DNA from: Vulcanimicrobiota bacterium | GTDB taxonomy: Bacteria > Vulcanimicrobiota > Vulcanimicrobiia > Vulcanimicrobiales > Vulcanimicrobiaceae | Assembly: GCA_003133185.1 (NCBI GenBank) | Contig: PKWF01000224.1 | Span: 2,392 to 7,531 of the forward strand | Direction of reading: 5' to 3' | DNA: 5,140 nt | Part shown: piece after piece, positions 1 to 5,140 of the stretch | Numbering within the stretch: the first letter of the stretch is position 1 | Layout of the letters: the number at the start of each line of letters is the position of its first letter | Made by a program: the position numbers and the translations under genes | The notes under the pieces: model-generated | What the model saw: the letters and a program-made list of their open reading frames with translations, nothing else | Database searches by the model: none | Told to the model about the DNA's origin: nothing

Positions 1-2309
1 CGCGCACCGAACTCCGGGTCCCATCCTTTTTTCGCGAGCACCGATTTTGCCGCGTCGGTAACCTTAAGCTCCATCTCCTGAGCGCGAACTTCGCGAACGA
101 CCTTATTGAGCTCCAGCGTGACGATCTTTTCGATCTGCTCGCGCGTGAGCTGATGGAAGACCAGCACTTCGTCGACTCGGTTGAGGAACTCCGGGCGAAA
201 CGTCTGCTTCACCTCCTCCATCACGCGATTCTTCATGCGCTCGTAGGCCTTGGCCTCATCGGAGTTCGACATTCGCTCCGGACGGAAACCGATATCGGTC
301 GTGGTGGTCATTCCGGTCGCGCCAACGTTGCTCGTCATGATGATGACCGAGTTCTTGAAGTCTACTTGCCGCCCCTGAGAATCGGTCAGGCGCCCGTCTT
401 CGAGCACTTGTAATAGCAAGTTAAAGACATCCGGATGCGCTTTCTCGATTTCGTCGAGCAGCACCACGGAGTACGGGCGACGCCGGACCGCCTCGGTCAA
501 CTGGCCGCCCTCTTCATATCCGACGTATCCCGGTGGCGCGCCGACCAGGCGGCTGACCGAATACTTCTCCATGTACTCCGACATATCGATGCGGATCATC
601 GACTCTTCGTCGTCGAACAAGAAGGCCGCGACGCTACGCGCCACCTCCGTCTTGCCGACGCCCGTCGGCCCGAGGAAGATGAACGAGCCGATCGGGCGGG
701 CCGGGTTCTTTAGACCGGCACGCGAGCGACGGATCGCCCGAGTGAGAACGCCAATGGCCTCTTCCTGCCCGACCACGCGCTCGTGGAGCAGTTCGCCCAT
801 TTTGAGAAGCTTCTCGGTTTCGGCCTGCGCGAGGCGGCTGACGGGGATCTTCGTCCACGCCGCGACGATCTCGGCGATGCTGTCGGCCGTCACTTTGAGG
901 ACACGTTCGCCCGCAGCTTTGCGATCGCGCCATTCCTGCTCGAGGCTCGCTTTCTCCAAACGAAGCTTCTCTTCACGATCTCTGATGCTCGCGGCTCTGT
1001 CGAACTCTTGATTCTTGACGACCGCTTCTTTCTCGGCGATGAGTTTGCGCAGCTGCGCGTCGGCTTCGCGAATCGCCGGCGGCGGCAGCATGGCTTGCAG
1101 GCGCACGCGCGAGCTGGCTTCGTCGATTAAATCGACGGCTTTGTCGGGCAGGAAGCGATCGGTGATATACCGGTCGCTGAGCTTCGCTGCGCTCGCGAGC
1201 GCCTCGTCGGTGATTTGCACCTTGTGATGGGCCTCATACCGATCGCGCAGCCCTTTGAGAATTTCGATCGTCTCTTCGACCGTGGGCTCGCCGACCATGA
1301 TGGGTTGGAAGCGCCGCTCCAGCGCAGAGTCTTTCTCGATGTGTTTACGAAACTCGTTGAGCGTCGTGGCGCCGATGCATTGCAGTTCGCCGCGCGCGAG
1401 TGCCGGCTTGATGATGTTGCTAGCGTCGATCGCTCCCTCGGCGGCGCCCGCGCCCACGAGCGTGTGCAGCTCGTCGATAAAGAGGATGATCTCCCCAGCG
1501 GCGCCGCGGATCTCGTCCATCACGCGCTTCATGCGCTCTTCGAACTCGCCGCGATACTTCGTGCCCGCTACGAGCCCCGCCAAATCCAGAGTAATCACGC
1601 GGCGATCCCGCAGCGGCTCCGGTATTTCACCCTTGATGACGCGTTGCGCGAGCCCCTCGGCAATCGCCGTTTTACCGACGCCGGGCTCACCGATGAGGGC
1701 CGGATTGTTCTTCGTGCGCCGTGAGAGAATTTGAATGACGCGTTCGATTTCGTTGTTGCGACCGATGACGGGATCGAGCTTGTTGTCGCGCGCCAGCTGC
1801 GTAAGATCGCGGCCGTAGGCGTCGAGCGTCGGGGTCTTGCTCTTTCCTTTGGGAGCGGTCGGTTGGCCCTCGGCGCCGAGCAGCGACGTCGTCTGCACGC
1901 GGACCTTCGCGGGATCGACGCCCAAGTTCGTAAGGACGCGCGCCGCAACGCCCTCGCCCTCTCGGATCAAGCCGAGGAGCAAGTGCTCGGTCCCAATGTA
2001 GTTATGGTTGAGCTGGCGTGCCTCTTCGAAGGCAAGCTCGATGACGCGCTTGGCCCGCGGGGTGAAGACCATCTCTTGCTGAACGGTTTGCCCGCCGCGT
2101 CCGACGATCGCTTCGACCTCTTGACGAACCTTGGCCAGATTGACGCCAAGTGACTCGAGAACCTTGGCGGCCAGACTCTCGCCCTCGGAAATAATCCCAA
2201 GCAGAATATGCTCGGTTCCAATGTAGTTGTTTCCGAGACGCTGAGCTTCTTCCTGAGCGAGTACGATGCTGCGCCGCGCTCGCTCGGTGAAAGGCTCCCA
2301 CATCGACAT
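1..2309 (-). CDS. clpC: ATP-dependent Clp protease ATP-binding subunit ClpC (3' end missing)
   Basis: AAA+ unfoldase that threads substrates into the ClpP peptidase in the cytoplasm. About 769 codons are present and open to the left edge; the frame still matches the family at the edge (GWDPEFGAR), so probably only some tens of residues are missing. Visible in order: two Clp_N repeats (about 4-65 and 80-145, each with NYIGTEH); NBD1 with Walker A GEPGVGKT at 207-214, a KYRGEFEER pore loop and Walker B DELH at 279-282; a short middle domain with the UVR-like [17 protein letters not shown] at 433-449; NBD2 with Walker A GPTGVGKT at 547-554, Walker B DE at 619-620, pore loop GYVG, the ClpP-docking tripeptide IGF at 673-675, and FLNRVDE around 708-714. 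The short UVR-bearing middle domain and the IGF loop mark ClpC rather than ClpB. The start at 2309 ([10 protein letters not shown]) follows a GGAGG site; an ATG at 2303 is the alternative. It is transcribed away from the neighbouring DUF59 gene. Confidence 0.96.
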   Translation of the reverse strand, partial: MSMWEPFTERARRSIVLAQEEAQRLGNNYIGTEHILLGIISEGESLAAKVLESLGVNLAKVRQEVEAIVGRGGQTVQQEMVFTPRAKRVIELAFEEARQLNHNYIGTEHLLLGLIREGEGVAARVLTNLGVDPAKVRVQTTSLLGAEGQPTAPKGKSKTPTLDAYGRDLTQLARDNKLDPVIGRNNEIERVIQILSRRTKNNPALIGEPGVGKTAIAEGLAQRVIKGEIPEPLRDRRVITLDLAGLVAGTKYRGEFEERMKRVMDEIRGAAGEIILFIDELHTLVGAGAAEGAIDASNIIKPALARGELQCIGATTLNEFRKHIEKDSALERRFQPIMVGEPTVEETIEILKGLRDRYEAHHKVQITDEALASAAKLSDRYITDRFLPDKAVDLIDEASSRVRLQAMLPPPAIREADAQLRKLIAEKEAVVKNQEFDRAASIRDREEKLRLEKASLEQEWRDRKAAGERVLKVTADSIAEIVAAWTKIPVSRLAQAETEKLLKMGELLHERVVGQEEAIGVLTRAIRRSRAGLKNPARPIGSFIFLGPTGVGKTEVARSVAAFLFDDEESMIRIDMSEYMEKYSVSRLVGAPPGYVGYEEGGQLTEAVRRRPYSVVLLDEIEKAHPDVFNLLLQVLEDGRLTDSQGRQVDFKNSVIIMTSNVGATGMTTTTDIGFRPERMSNSDEAKAYERMKNRVMEEVKQTFRPEFLNRVDEVLVFHQLTREQIEKIVTLELNKVVREVRAQEMELKVTDAAKSVLAKKGWDPEFGA

Positions 2310-2440
2310 CGCTTTACTCTTCCTCCAGACCTCTTAACGCAGCCGGGCACCGCTCGGTTTCGCGACTCCTTGCCGGGTCTCCCCAAAGCGGCGCAGCTTT
2401 AACCAAAGGTTTGCCTTAGACCCTGCGGAACCTCGTAGCC
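2310..2440. promoter_or_regulatory. Divergent intergenic region between clpC and the DUF59 gene
   Basis: This 131-bp stretch must hold the promoters of two divergent genes. No good sigma-70 -35/-10 pair is visible on either strand. No CIRCE element (TTAGCACTC-N9-GAGTGCTAA) or CtsR heptad repeat, the usual clp-gene operators, is seen. A small dyad AACC-AAA-GGTT lies at 2401-2411; its arms are too short to call an operator. The DUF59 gene has only a weak ribosome site (GGAA, about 10 bases before the ATG). Confidence 0.4.
2322..2326 (-). promoter_or_regulatory. Ribosome binding site of clpC
   Basis: On the minus strand GGAGG, continuing into GGAGGAAGAG, lies 12 bases before the ATG at 2309 and 18 before the ATG at 2303. 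It is the strongest Shine-Dalgarno in the window and favours 2309 as the start. Confidence 0.65.
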
Positions 2441-2752
2441 ATGCCAACCGCAGAGCAAGTACGCGACGCGCTCGTCGAGGTCAAAGACCCCGAACTGAAC
2501 TTGGGAATCCTGGAACTCGGCTTGGTCTACGATATCACAACTGAGGGCGAAAACGGCGAAAACGTCACCGTGATGATGACGTTAACGTCGCCGATGTGTC
2601 CGGTGGGACCGATGTTTAAGAAGTCGGTGGAGGACCACGTGCTCGCCGTCGAGGGCGTCAAGAGCGCGAAGGTTGAGATCACCTTTATGCCGCCCTGGGA
2701 TCCTGCGACTATGGCCTCCGACGACGTCAAGGCGATGCTGGGAATCTGGTAG
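2441..2752 (+). CDS. MIP18/DUF59 family iron-sulfur cluster assembly protein (SufT/PaaD-like)
   Basis: A complete 103-residue protein, the normal size for a stand-alone DUF59 domain. It has the family's N-terminal motif DPELNLGILELGLVYDI at 16-32 and the conserved Cys53 in LTSPMCPVGP at 48-57, followed by a helix and the strand KVEITFMPPWDP at 77-88. The tail DDVKAMLGIW is also typical. Members such as SufT, PaaD and eukaryotic MIP18/Cia2 help place Fe-S clusters on target proteins in the cytoplasm, and the single Cys is the proposed functional residue. No suf or paa genes lie beside it here, so the specific role (general Fe-S maturation or a dedicated client) cannot be decided. It is divergent from clpC and convergent with the secreted-protein gene. 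Its stop codon overlaps the first two bases of a large inverted repeat. Confidence 0.92.
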   Translation: MPTAEQVRDALVEVKDPELNLGILELGLVYDITTEGENGENVTVMMTLTSPMCPVGPMFKKSVEDHVLAVEGVKSAKVEITFMPPWDPATMASDDVKAMLGIW

Positions 2753-2899
2753 GTTCGCGAGACTGGTCGCATTCAGACTCGGACACATTCGTCGCGCAAC
2801 ATCGTGTTGCGCTCCTATCGGCTGCCTCGCGCCTTCCGCATCCTGCTCCGGCGCTCGGTCAGACGGTCCTCGTCCGAATGCGACCAGTCTCGCAAACCT
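2751..2899. repeat. 149-bp element bounded by 24-bp inverted repeats
   Basis: The left arm 2751-2774 and right arm 2876-2899 are reverse complements at 23 of 24 positions; the one mismatch is C2756 against A2894. GGAC at 2781-2784 can extend the pairing with GTCC at 2872-2875 across a 6-base bulge. Inside lie an 8-bp hairpin (2794-2812) and a 5-bp GCGCC/GGCGC pairing (2829-2833 with 2850-2854), so the transcript of either strand could fold as a long closing stem with branches. There is no T-run after either arm and no obvious target-site duplication. The left arm starts inside the stop codon of the DUF59 gene. It may be a REP/MITE-like interspersed repeat, a structured RNA or a bidirectional terminator between convergent genes. 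No protein is supported inside it. Confidence 0.85.
2794..2812. other. Perfect 8-bp hairpin inside the inverted-repeat element
   Basis: GCGCAACA (2794-2801) pairs perfectly with TGTTGCGC (2805-2812) around a 3-base TCG loop. It forms one arm of the branched fold predicted for the 2751-2899 element. Confidence 0.75.
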
Positions 2900-2931
2900 C
2901 TTTGTGTAGCTTAGGGTAACGACGCACGCTC

Positions 2932-3540
2932 TTACATACTCAGCTGATATGCCGCGGCTAGGTCCTTCATTGCCGTCGTTAGGATCGCATGATACTGAGC
3001 GTCGATACCCAAGCCGTACTTGGCATCGATGTCCTTCATCACTTGCACGTGAATCGGATGTGAGACGGCGCGGTCGAGCATTACTTCGACGTTAAACCCT
3101 TCGCCCGTCTGACCGGCCGACCAGAGTGCGGCGGCGAGAGCGCGGCCGTCATTGGGATCGGGGTTGGGCTTGCTCGGAAGCGCGATCTTCTTTTCAGTTA
3201 CGATTCGCAACGAATCGTTCACGACGAAATCGAAGGTTGTCAGAAACTGATTGACTTGGTCTTTACCATACTCTTTTGTCAGCTTGGCGACTTCGGCGCT
3301 AAACAAGTTGCCGGTAAGCTTTTTGAGAAGCGTTACGGTGCTAAAATTACTCGGGCCGCCCCCGGCTTCGACCATCGAGAGCGTGACGGCTAGCGCTGGC
3401 GCACCGGTGTAGACACAGCACGAACCGGAGAAGCGACTCGACGTGTCGACGACATTGGGCAGGAGTTTTGCCGACGCGGCGGCCGGAGCGATGGTTGCCA
3501 GAGCGAGCGCAAAGGCGGCAATGGCGGAACGGTTGCGCAT
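2932..3540 (-). CDS. Secreted protein of unknown function, likely target of the adjacent ECF sigma factor
   Basis: 202 residues; I do not recognise the family. A clear Sec signal peptide is seen: MRNR, a hydrophobic Ala/Leu core at 6-18, and an AxA cleavage site after Ala24 (AAASA|KLL). The mature part of about 178 residues opens with a Gly/Ser/Cys segment holding adjacent cysteines (GSCCVYTG, Cys41-Cys42). The remainder looks mostly helical, with LTKEYGKDQVNQFL in the middle, a Pro/Asn-rich loop (PSKPNPDPNDGR), and a C-terminal helical stretch with HPIH (His161, His164) and His184. No transmembrane segment follows the signal, so it is probably exported free or lodged in the envelope. The start at 3540 was chosen over 3603 because the signal peptide begins there and AAAGGAA precedes it. 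It lies 92 bp downstream of the anti-sigma gene, with its own candidate promoter in the gap. Confidence 0.85.
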   Translation of the reverse strand: MRNRSAIAAFALALATIAPAAASAKLLPNVVDTSSRFSGSCCVYTGAPALAVTLSMVEAGGGPSNFSTVTLLKKLTGNLFSAEVAKLTKEYGKDQVNQFLTTFDFVVNDSLRIVTEKKIALPSKPNPDPNDGRALAAALWSAGQTGEGFNVEVMLDRAVSHPIHVQVMKDIDAKYGLGIDAQYHAILTTAMKDLAAAYQLSM

Positions 3541-3543
3541 GGG

Positions 3544-3550
3544 TTCCTTT
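3544..3550 (-). promoter_or_regulatory. Ribosome binding site deciding the start of the secreted-protein gene
   Basis: On the minus strand AAAGGAA precedes the ATG at 3540 by 3 bases (AAGG by 5). It supports starting at the signal-peptide methionine rather than at the in-frame start 21 codons upstream (3603), which would overlap the candidate promoter. Confidence 0.6.
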
Positions 3551-3552
3551 CT

Positions 3553-3568
3553 CGAGCCTTGCGGCTCG
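3553..3568 (-). promoter_or_regulatory. GCAA-tetraloop hairpin in the leader of the secreted-protein gene
   Basis: On the minus strand CGAGCC-GCAA-GGCTCG forms a perfect 6-bp stem capped by a GNRA-type tetraloop. It ends 2 bases before the AAAGGAA ribosome site. There is no following U-run, so it is not a terminator; 5'-end protection or modulation of translation is more likely. Confidence 0.55.
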
Positions 3569-3592
3569 TTGGCGGAAGACGATTCGCCGAAA

Positions 3593-3621
3593 AGAACGGT
3601 CAACTAAAGCGTTTGGATTGG
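3593..3621 (-). promoter_or_regulatory. Candidate ECF promoter of the secreted-protein gene
   Basis: On the minus strand CCAATCCA (3621-3614) is followed after 14 bases by CCGTTCT (3599-3593). The same 8-mer with nearly the same spacing to CCGTTTA precedes the sigma gene. CAATCC-N15-CCGTT resembles the published SigK type CCATCC-N16/17-CCGAATA. Transcription would start near 3587, giving a leader of about 47 bases. This is an inference from two sites found by eye. Confidence 0.4.
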
Positions 3622-3632
3622 GGGCGCGGCTG

Positions 3633-4334
3633 CTAGAGCAGCGTGACGGCAATCGGTTTGCTCGTGGGTTGTTTGGAACCGCCGGCCGGCTCGACGCTCA
3701 CCGCCACCGCCGCGATTGCGTTCGCCGCTTCCGGCAAGCGGACCAAGGTTTCTCCGGAGGCGCCTGGCTTGAACGTGATGGACGGTGCCATCTTCTTCGA
3801 GCCCTTCGGCAACGTCCAGGCCTGGTAGACCATACCCGCCGGAGGCGCCGCGAGTGCGTTCATGGCAATGTAGAGATCGCGGCCGTGCACCAGTACCGAG
3901 CCGTGTCCGAAGGCGTAGCGTTTGGCATCCGGCGCCATGAAGTCGGCGATCATTGCCGACTGCTGCGCGATTTGCGATTCGTCGCGGCCGAGCCGCTCGC
4001 GCAGCGACGCGTTAAACAAACCGGCGCCCACCGCGATCGCAAGACAGGCTGCCGCGACGAACGCCGGCCACCGCGAAATCCGCGGCCGCCACGTTTGGGC
4101 GAAGCGAACTTGCTTCATCAGGCGAGCTTTGAGCAGGGCGCTTGGTCCTTCGGTGAGGGCGCCGGTCTCCGCAGAGTAGCCGACGGCCGTTACCGCGGGA
4201 CGCAAGAGCCCGTACTCGGCGCGGCACTCCGCGCAGGTTTGCAGATGGGCGGCCACGTCAGCAGCCTCGCGGGGCGAAAGCGCGCCGAGCGCATAGAGGG
4301 CAACGTTGTCGAGCATCTCGTCGTGCGACATCAT
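3633..4334 (-). CDS. Membrane anti-sigma factor, RskA family with N-terminal zinc-binding domain
   Basis: 233 residues. The cytoplasmic N-terminus carries the anti-sigma zinc motif H-x3-C-x2-C (His30, Cys34, Cys37) within HLQTCAEC, after a YALGALSPREA helix that is typical of the family and is expected to grip the sigma factor. One transmembrane helix follows at about 89-107 (WPAFVAAACLAIAVGAGLF), then a short coiled stretch and an extracytoplasmic RskA domain (about 140-230) with the hallmark VYQAWTLPKGSKKMAPS. Family members hold their ECF sigma factor at the membrane and are released by regulated proteolysis. The ATG at 4334 overlaps the sigma stop codon as ATGA and no strong ribosome site precedes it, so translational coupling is likely, keeping the two proteins in balance. 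A second ATG directly follows the first. Confidence 0.93.
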   Translation of the reverse strand: MMSHDEMLDNVALYALGALSPREAADVAAHLQTCAECRAEYGLLRPAVTAVGYSAETGALTEGPSALLKARLMKQVRFAQTWRPRISRWPAFVAAACLAIAVGAGLFNASLRERLGRDESQIAQQSAMIADFMAPDAKRYAFGHGSVLVHGRDLYIAMNALAAPPAGMVYQAWTLPKGSKKMAPSITFKPGASGETLVRLPEAANAIAAVAVSVEPAGGSKQPTSKPIAVTLL

Positions 4335-4843
4335 GAGGCGACGACCCCGTCGAGTGCATTGCGCAACCGCCGCAGGCCGCTTCGAATGCGCGTTTTAACC
4401 GTGCCGAGCGGCAAGCCTGTTGTTTTTGCGATCTCCTGATGCGTCACGCCGCCAAAAAATCCCAGCTCGATCAGCTTGCGCTGTTCCTCGGGCAACTGCT
4501 CGATCGCCGTCCGGACGGATTCGGCGTTAAGCTGCGCGATTGCGATATCCTCGAGCGCGTCTTGCGCCGGGATCGCTGCAGGAAATTGATCTTCCGGCCG
4601 CGCCGCCCGGGCGCGAAGCGCGTCGAAGGCGCGATTCCGAGCAACCCGCACGATCCACGCTCCGAAGTTTCCCGAGCGAAAAAGTTCGGGGTTGCTCCAA
4701 ATCTTCATGAAGACCGCTTGTGTGACGTCTTCGGCGCTTCCGGGATCGGAAAGCACGCGTAACGCCACGCCGTAGACGAGGCGATGATAAGCATCGTACA
4801 GAGCTTCAAACGCGGCGGAATCACCTACCCGCACGCGATCCAT
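4331..4843 (-). CDS. ECF (group 4) RNA polymerase sigma factor, SigK-like
   Basis: 170 residues, the usual ECF length with only regions 2 and 4. Sigma2 spans about 11-79: AFEALYDAYHRLVYGVALRVL, then region 2.2 with AEDVTQAVFMKIW at 37-49, and the -10-binding region 2.4 with AWIVRVARNRAFDALR at 62-77. Sigma4 spans about 112-164: IEQLPEEQRKLIELGFFGG followed by the helix-turn-helix HQEIAKTTGLPLGTVKTRIRSGLRRLR at 135-161, which reads the -35. The frame opens at a TTG at 4864, but the ATG at 4843 is preferred because GAAGG lies 7 bases before it and the candidate promoter would start transcription downstream of the TTG. It overlaps the anti-sigma gene by ATGA, and an RskA partner suggests the SigK/ECF19 type. 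It lies 60 bp after a prolyl oligopeptidase gene. Confidence 0.94.
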   Translation of the reverse strand: MDRVRVGDSAAFEALYDAYHRLVYGVALRVLSDPGSAEDVTQAVFMKIWSNPELFRSGNFGAWIVRVARNRAFDALRARAARPEDQFPAAIPAQDALEDIAIAQLNAESVRTAIEQLPEEQRKLIELGFFGGVTHQEIAKTTGLPLGTVKTRIRSGLRRLRNALDGVVAS

Positions 4844-4850
4844 GAGGCGA

Positions 4851-4855
4851 CCTTC
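4851..4855 (-). promoter_or_regulatory. Ribosome binding site deciding the sigma-factor start
   Basis: GAAGG on the minus strand lies 7 bases before the ATG at 4843. The alternative TTG start at 4864 has no Shine-Dalgarno-like sequence upstream. Confidence 0.6.
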
Positions 4856-4866
4856 GTCACCCAAGC

Positions 4867-4896
4867 TAAACGGTTCCCGAGGGCTCCGTGGATTGG
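4867..4896 (-). promoter_or_regulatory. Candidate autoregulatory ECF promoter of the sigma/anti-sigma operon
   Basis: On the minus strand CCAATCCA (4896-4889) is followed after 15 bases by CCGTTTA (4873-4867), in the 60-bp gap after the oligopeptidase gene. The matching site at 3593-3621 precedes the secreted-protein gene. Initiation near 4861 would give a leader of about 18 bases that still contains GAAGG. ECF factors commonly activate their own operon; that this one does so is inferred. Confidence 0.42.
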
Positions 4897-4903
4897 ATGA
4901 GGC

Positions 4904-5140
4904 TCAAGGCGCCCGCCGCGGGTAGATGTGCGTTGGGATACCGGCGAAGGCGGGATCGCCACATTGCCAGAGCAAGAACGAATACTCGTCGGTGAGGAGC
5001 TGCTCGGTCTGCTCTCGGGACGCCGCCATAAATCCGTGCCCGGCGTCGTAGTCCACGCGCAAGAGAATCGGACGGCCGCTTGTAGTGGCACGAGCGAGCC
5101 TCGCAGCAAACTTCGCGAGCTGCCACGATGCGACGCGCGG
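4904..5140 (-). CDS. Prolyl oligopeptidase family serine peptidase (S9), C-terminal fragment
   Basis: The last 78 residues of a peptidase whose start lies beyond the right edge. The fragment begins PRVASWQLAKFAARLARA, equivalent to the (N)DPRV segment of the S9 alpha/beta-hydrolase fold. The catalytic Asp of that motif would be the residue just outside the window. It continues with PILLRVDYDAGHGF, whose His (residue 35 of the fragment, codon 5038-5036) is the expected catalytic histidine, then the terminal helix EYSFLLWQCGDPAF, which is characteristic of prolyl oligopeptidases. These enzymes cleave short peptides after proline or related residues; substrate and location cannot be told from this piece. 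The 10-15 residues after the helix (PTHIYPRRAP) form a short tail. It is co-directional with the sigma gene, 60 bp upstream, and so could read into it. Confidence 0.9.
   Translation of the reverse strand, partial: PRVASWQLAKFAARLARATTSGRPILLRVDYDAGHGFMAASREQTEQLLTDEYSFLLWQCGDPAFAGIPTHIYPRRAP

Noticed and set aside
153..2153. Several plus- and minus-strand frames of 90-170 codons inside clpC
   Set aside because: All lie within the continuous clpC frame, whose ATPase motifs are intact from end to end; they are shadows.
2401..2411. AACC-AAA-GGTT dyad as an operator
   Set aside because: Four-base arms are expected by chance in a region this size and nothing else supports a binding site.
2310..2440. 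CIRCE or CtsR operator upstream of clpC
   Set aside because: Neither consensus is present on either strand, so control by HrcA or CtsR is not supported.
2527..2909. Short frames across the inverted repeat that end or begin with the same NATSLANL peptide on both strands
   Set aside because: The shared peptide is the consequence of the inverted repeat being read in both directions, not a conserved protein.
2876..2910. Rho-independent terminator at the right arm of the inverted repeat
   Set aside because: Only a CTCTTT follows and the stem is interrupted by a 101-bp interior; a classical hairpin plus T-run is absent on both strands.
3400..3430. CCVYTG in the secreted protein as a sign of a truncated haemoglobin
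   Set aside because: A similar CxYTG occurs in group 1 globins, but here it is at the N-terminus and the expected order of the proximal His and helices does not fit.
3468..4439. A 323-codon plus-strand reading frame opposite the anti-sigma and secreted-protein genes
   Set aside because: It is antisense to genes with clear family motifs, is rich in Arg/Gly as expected for a shadow frame in GC-rich DNA, and has no recognisable domain.
4850..4877. GGAACC at 4877-4872 as a classical ECF -35 element for the sigma gene
   Set aside because: The required CGTC/GTT-like -10 is not found 16-17 bases downstream, and such a promoter would start at or inside the coding region.

Overview
The window is a high-GC bacterial chromosome segment with tightly packed genes. 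A ClpC-type unfoldase next to an RskA-type ECF sigma/anti-sigma pair points to a Gram-positive-like or Terrabacteria lineage. A soil candidate phylum such as Eremiobacterota is possible, but that is an inference from gene style, not from a marker gene. No rRNA, tRNA, CRISPR array or insertion sequence was seen.

Layout: (1) 3-2309, minus strand: almost all of a ClpC AAA+ unfoldase, with its C-terminal tail beyond the left edge. (2) 2310-2440: short divergent intergenic region. (3) 2441-2752, plus strand: a complete small MIP18/DUF59 (SufT/PaaD-like) iron-sulfur assembly protein. (4) 2751-2899: a roughly 149-bp element bounded by a near-perfect 24-bp inverted repeat with further hairpins inside, between two convergent genes. 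(5) 2932-3540, minus: a secreted protein of unknown family. (6) 3633-4334, minus: a membrane anti-sigma factor with a zinc-binding motif and an RskA domain. (7) 4331-4843, minus: an ECF sigma factor overlapping the anti-sigma start by ATGA. (8) 4904-5140, minus: the C-terminal end of a prolyl oligopeptidase (S9) carrying the catalytic histidine; the rest lies beyond the right edge.

The most interesting part is the right half. The sigma and anti-sigma genes form a translationally coupled pair, and the secreted protein lies directly downstream. An identical 8-mer, CCAATCCA, followed after 14-15 bases by CCGTT, occurs upstream of the sigma gene and again upstream of the secreted-protein gene. 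The arrangement resembles promoters described for the SigK/RskA system. It suggests an autoregulated surface-signalling circuit whose nearest target is an undescribed secreted protein. The inverted-repeat element at 2751-2899 is the second candidate for something undescribed: a mobile repeat, a structured RNA or a bidirectional transcription end.
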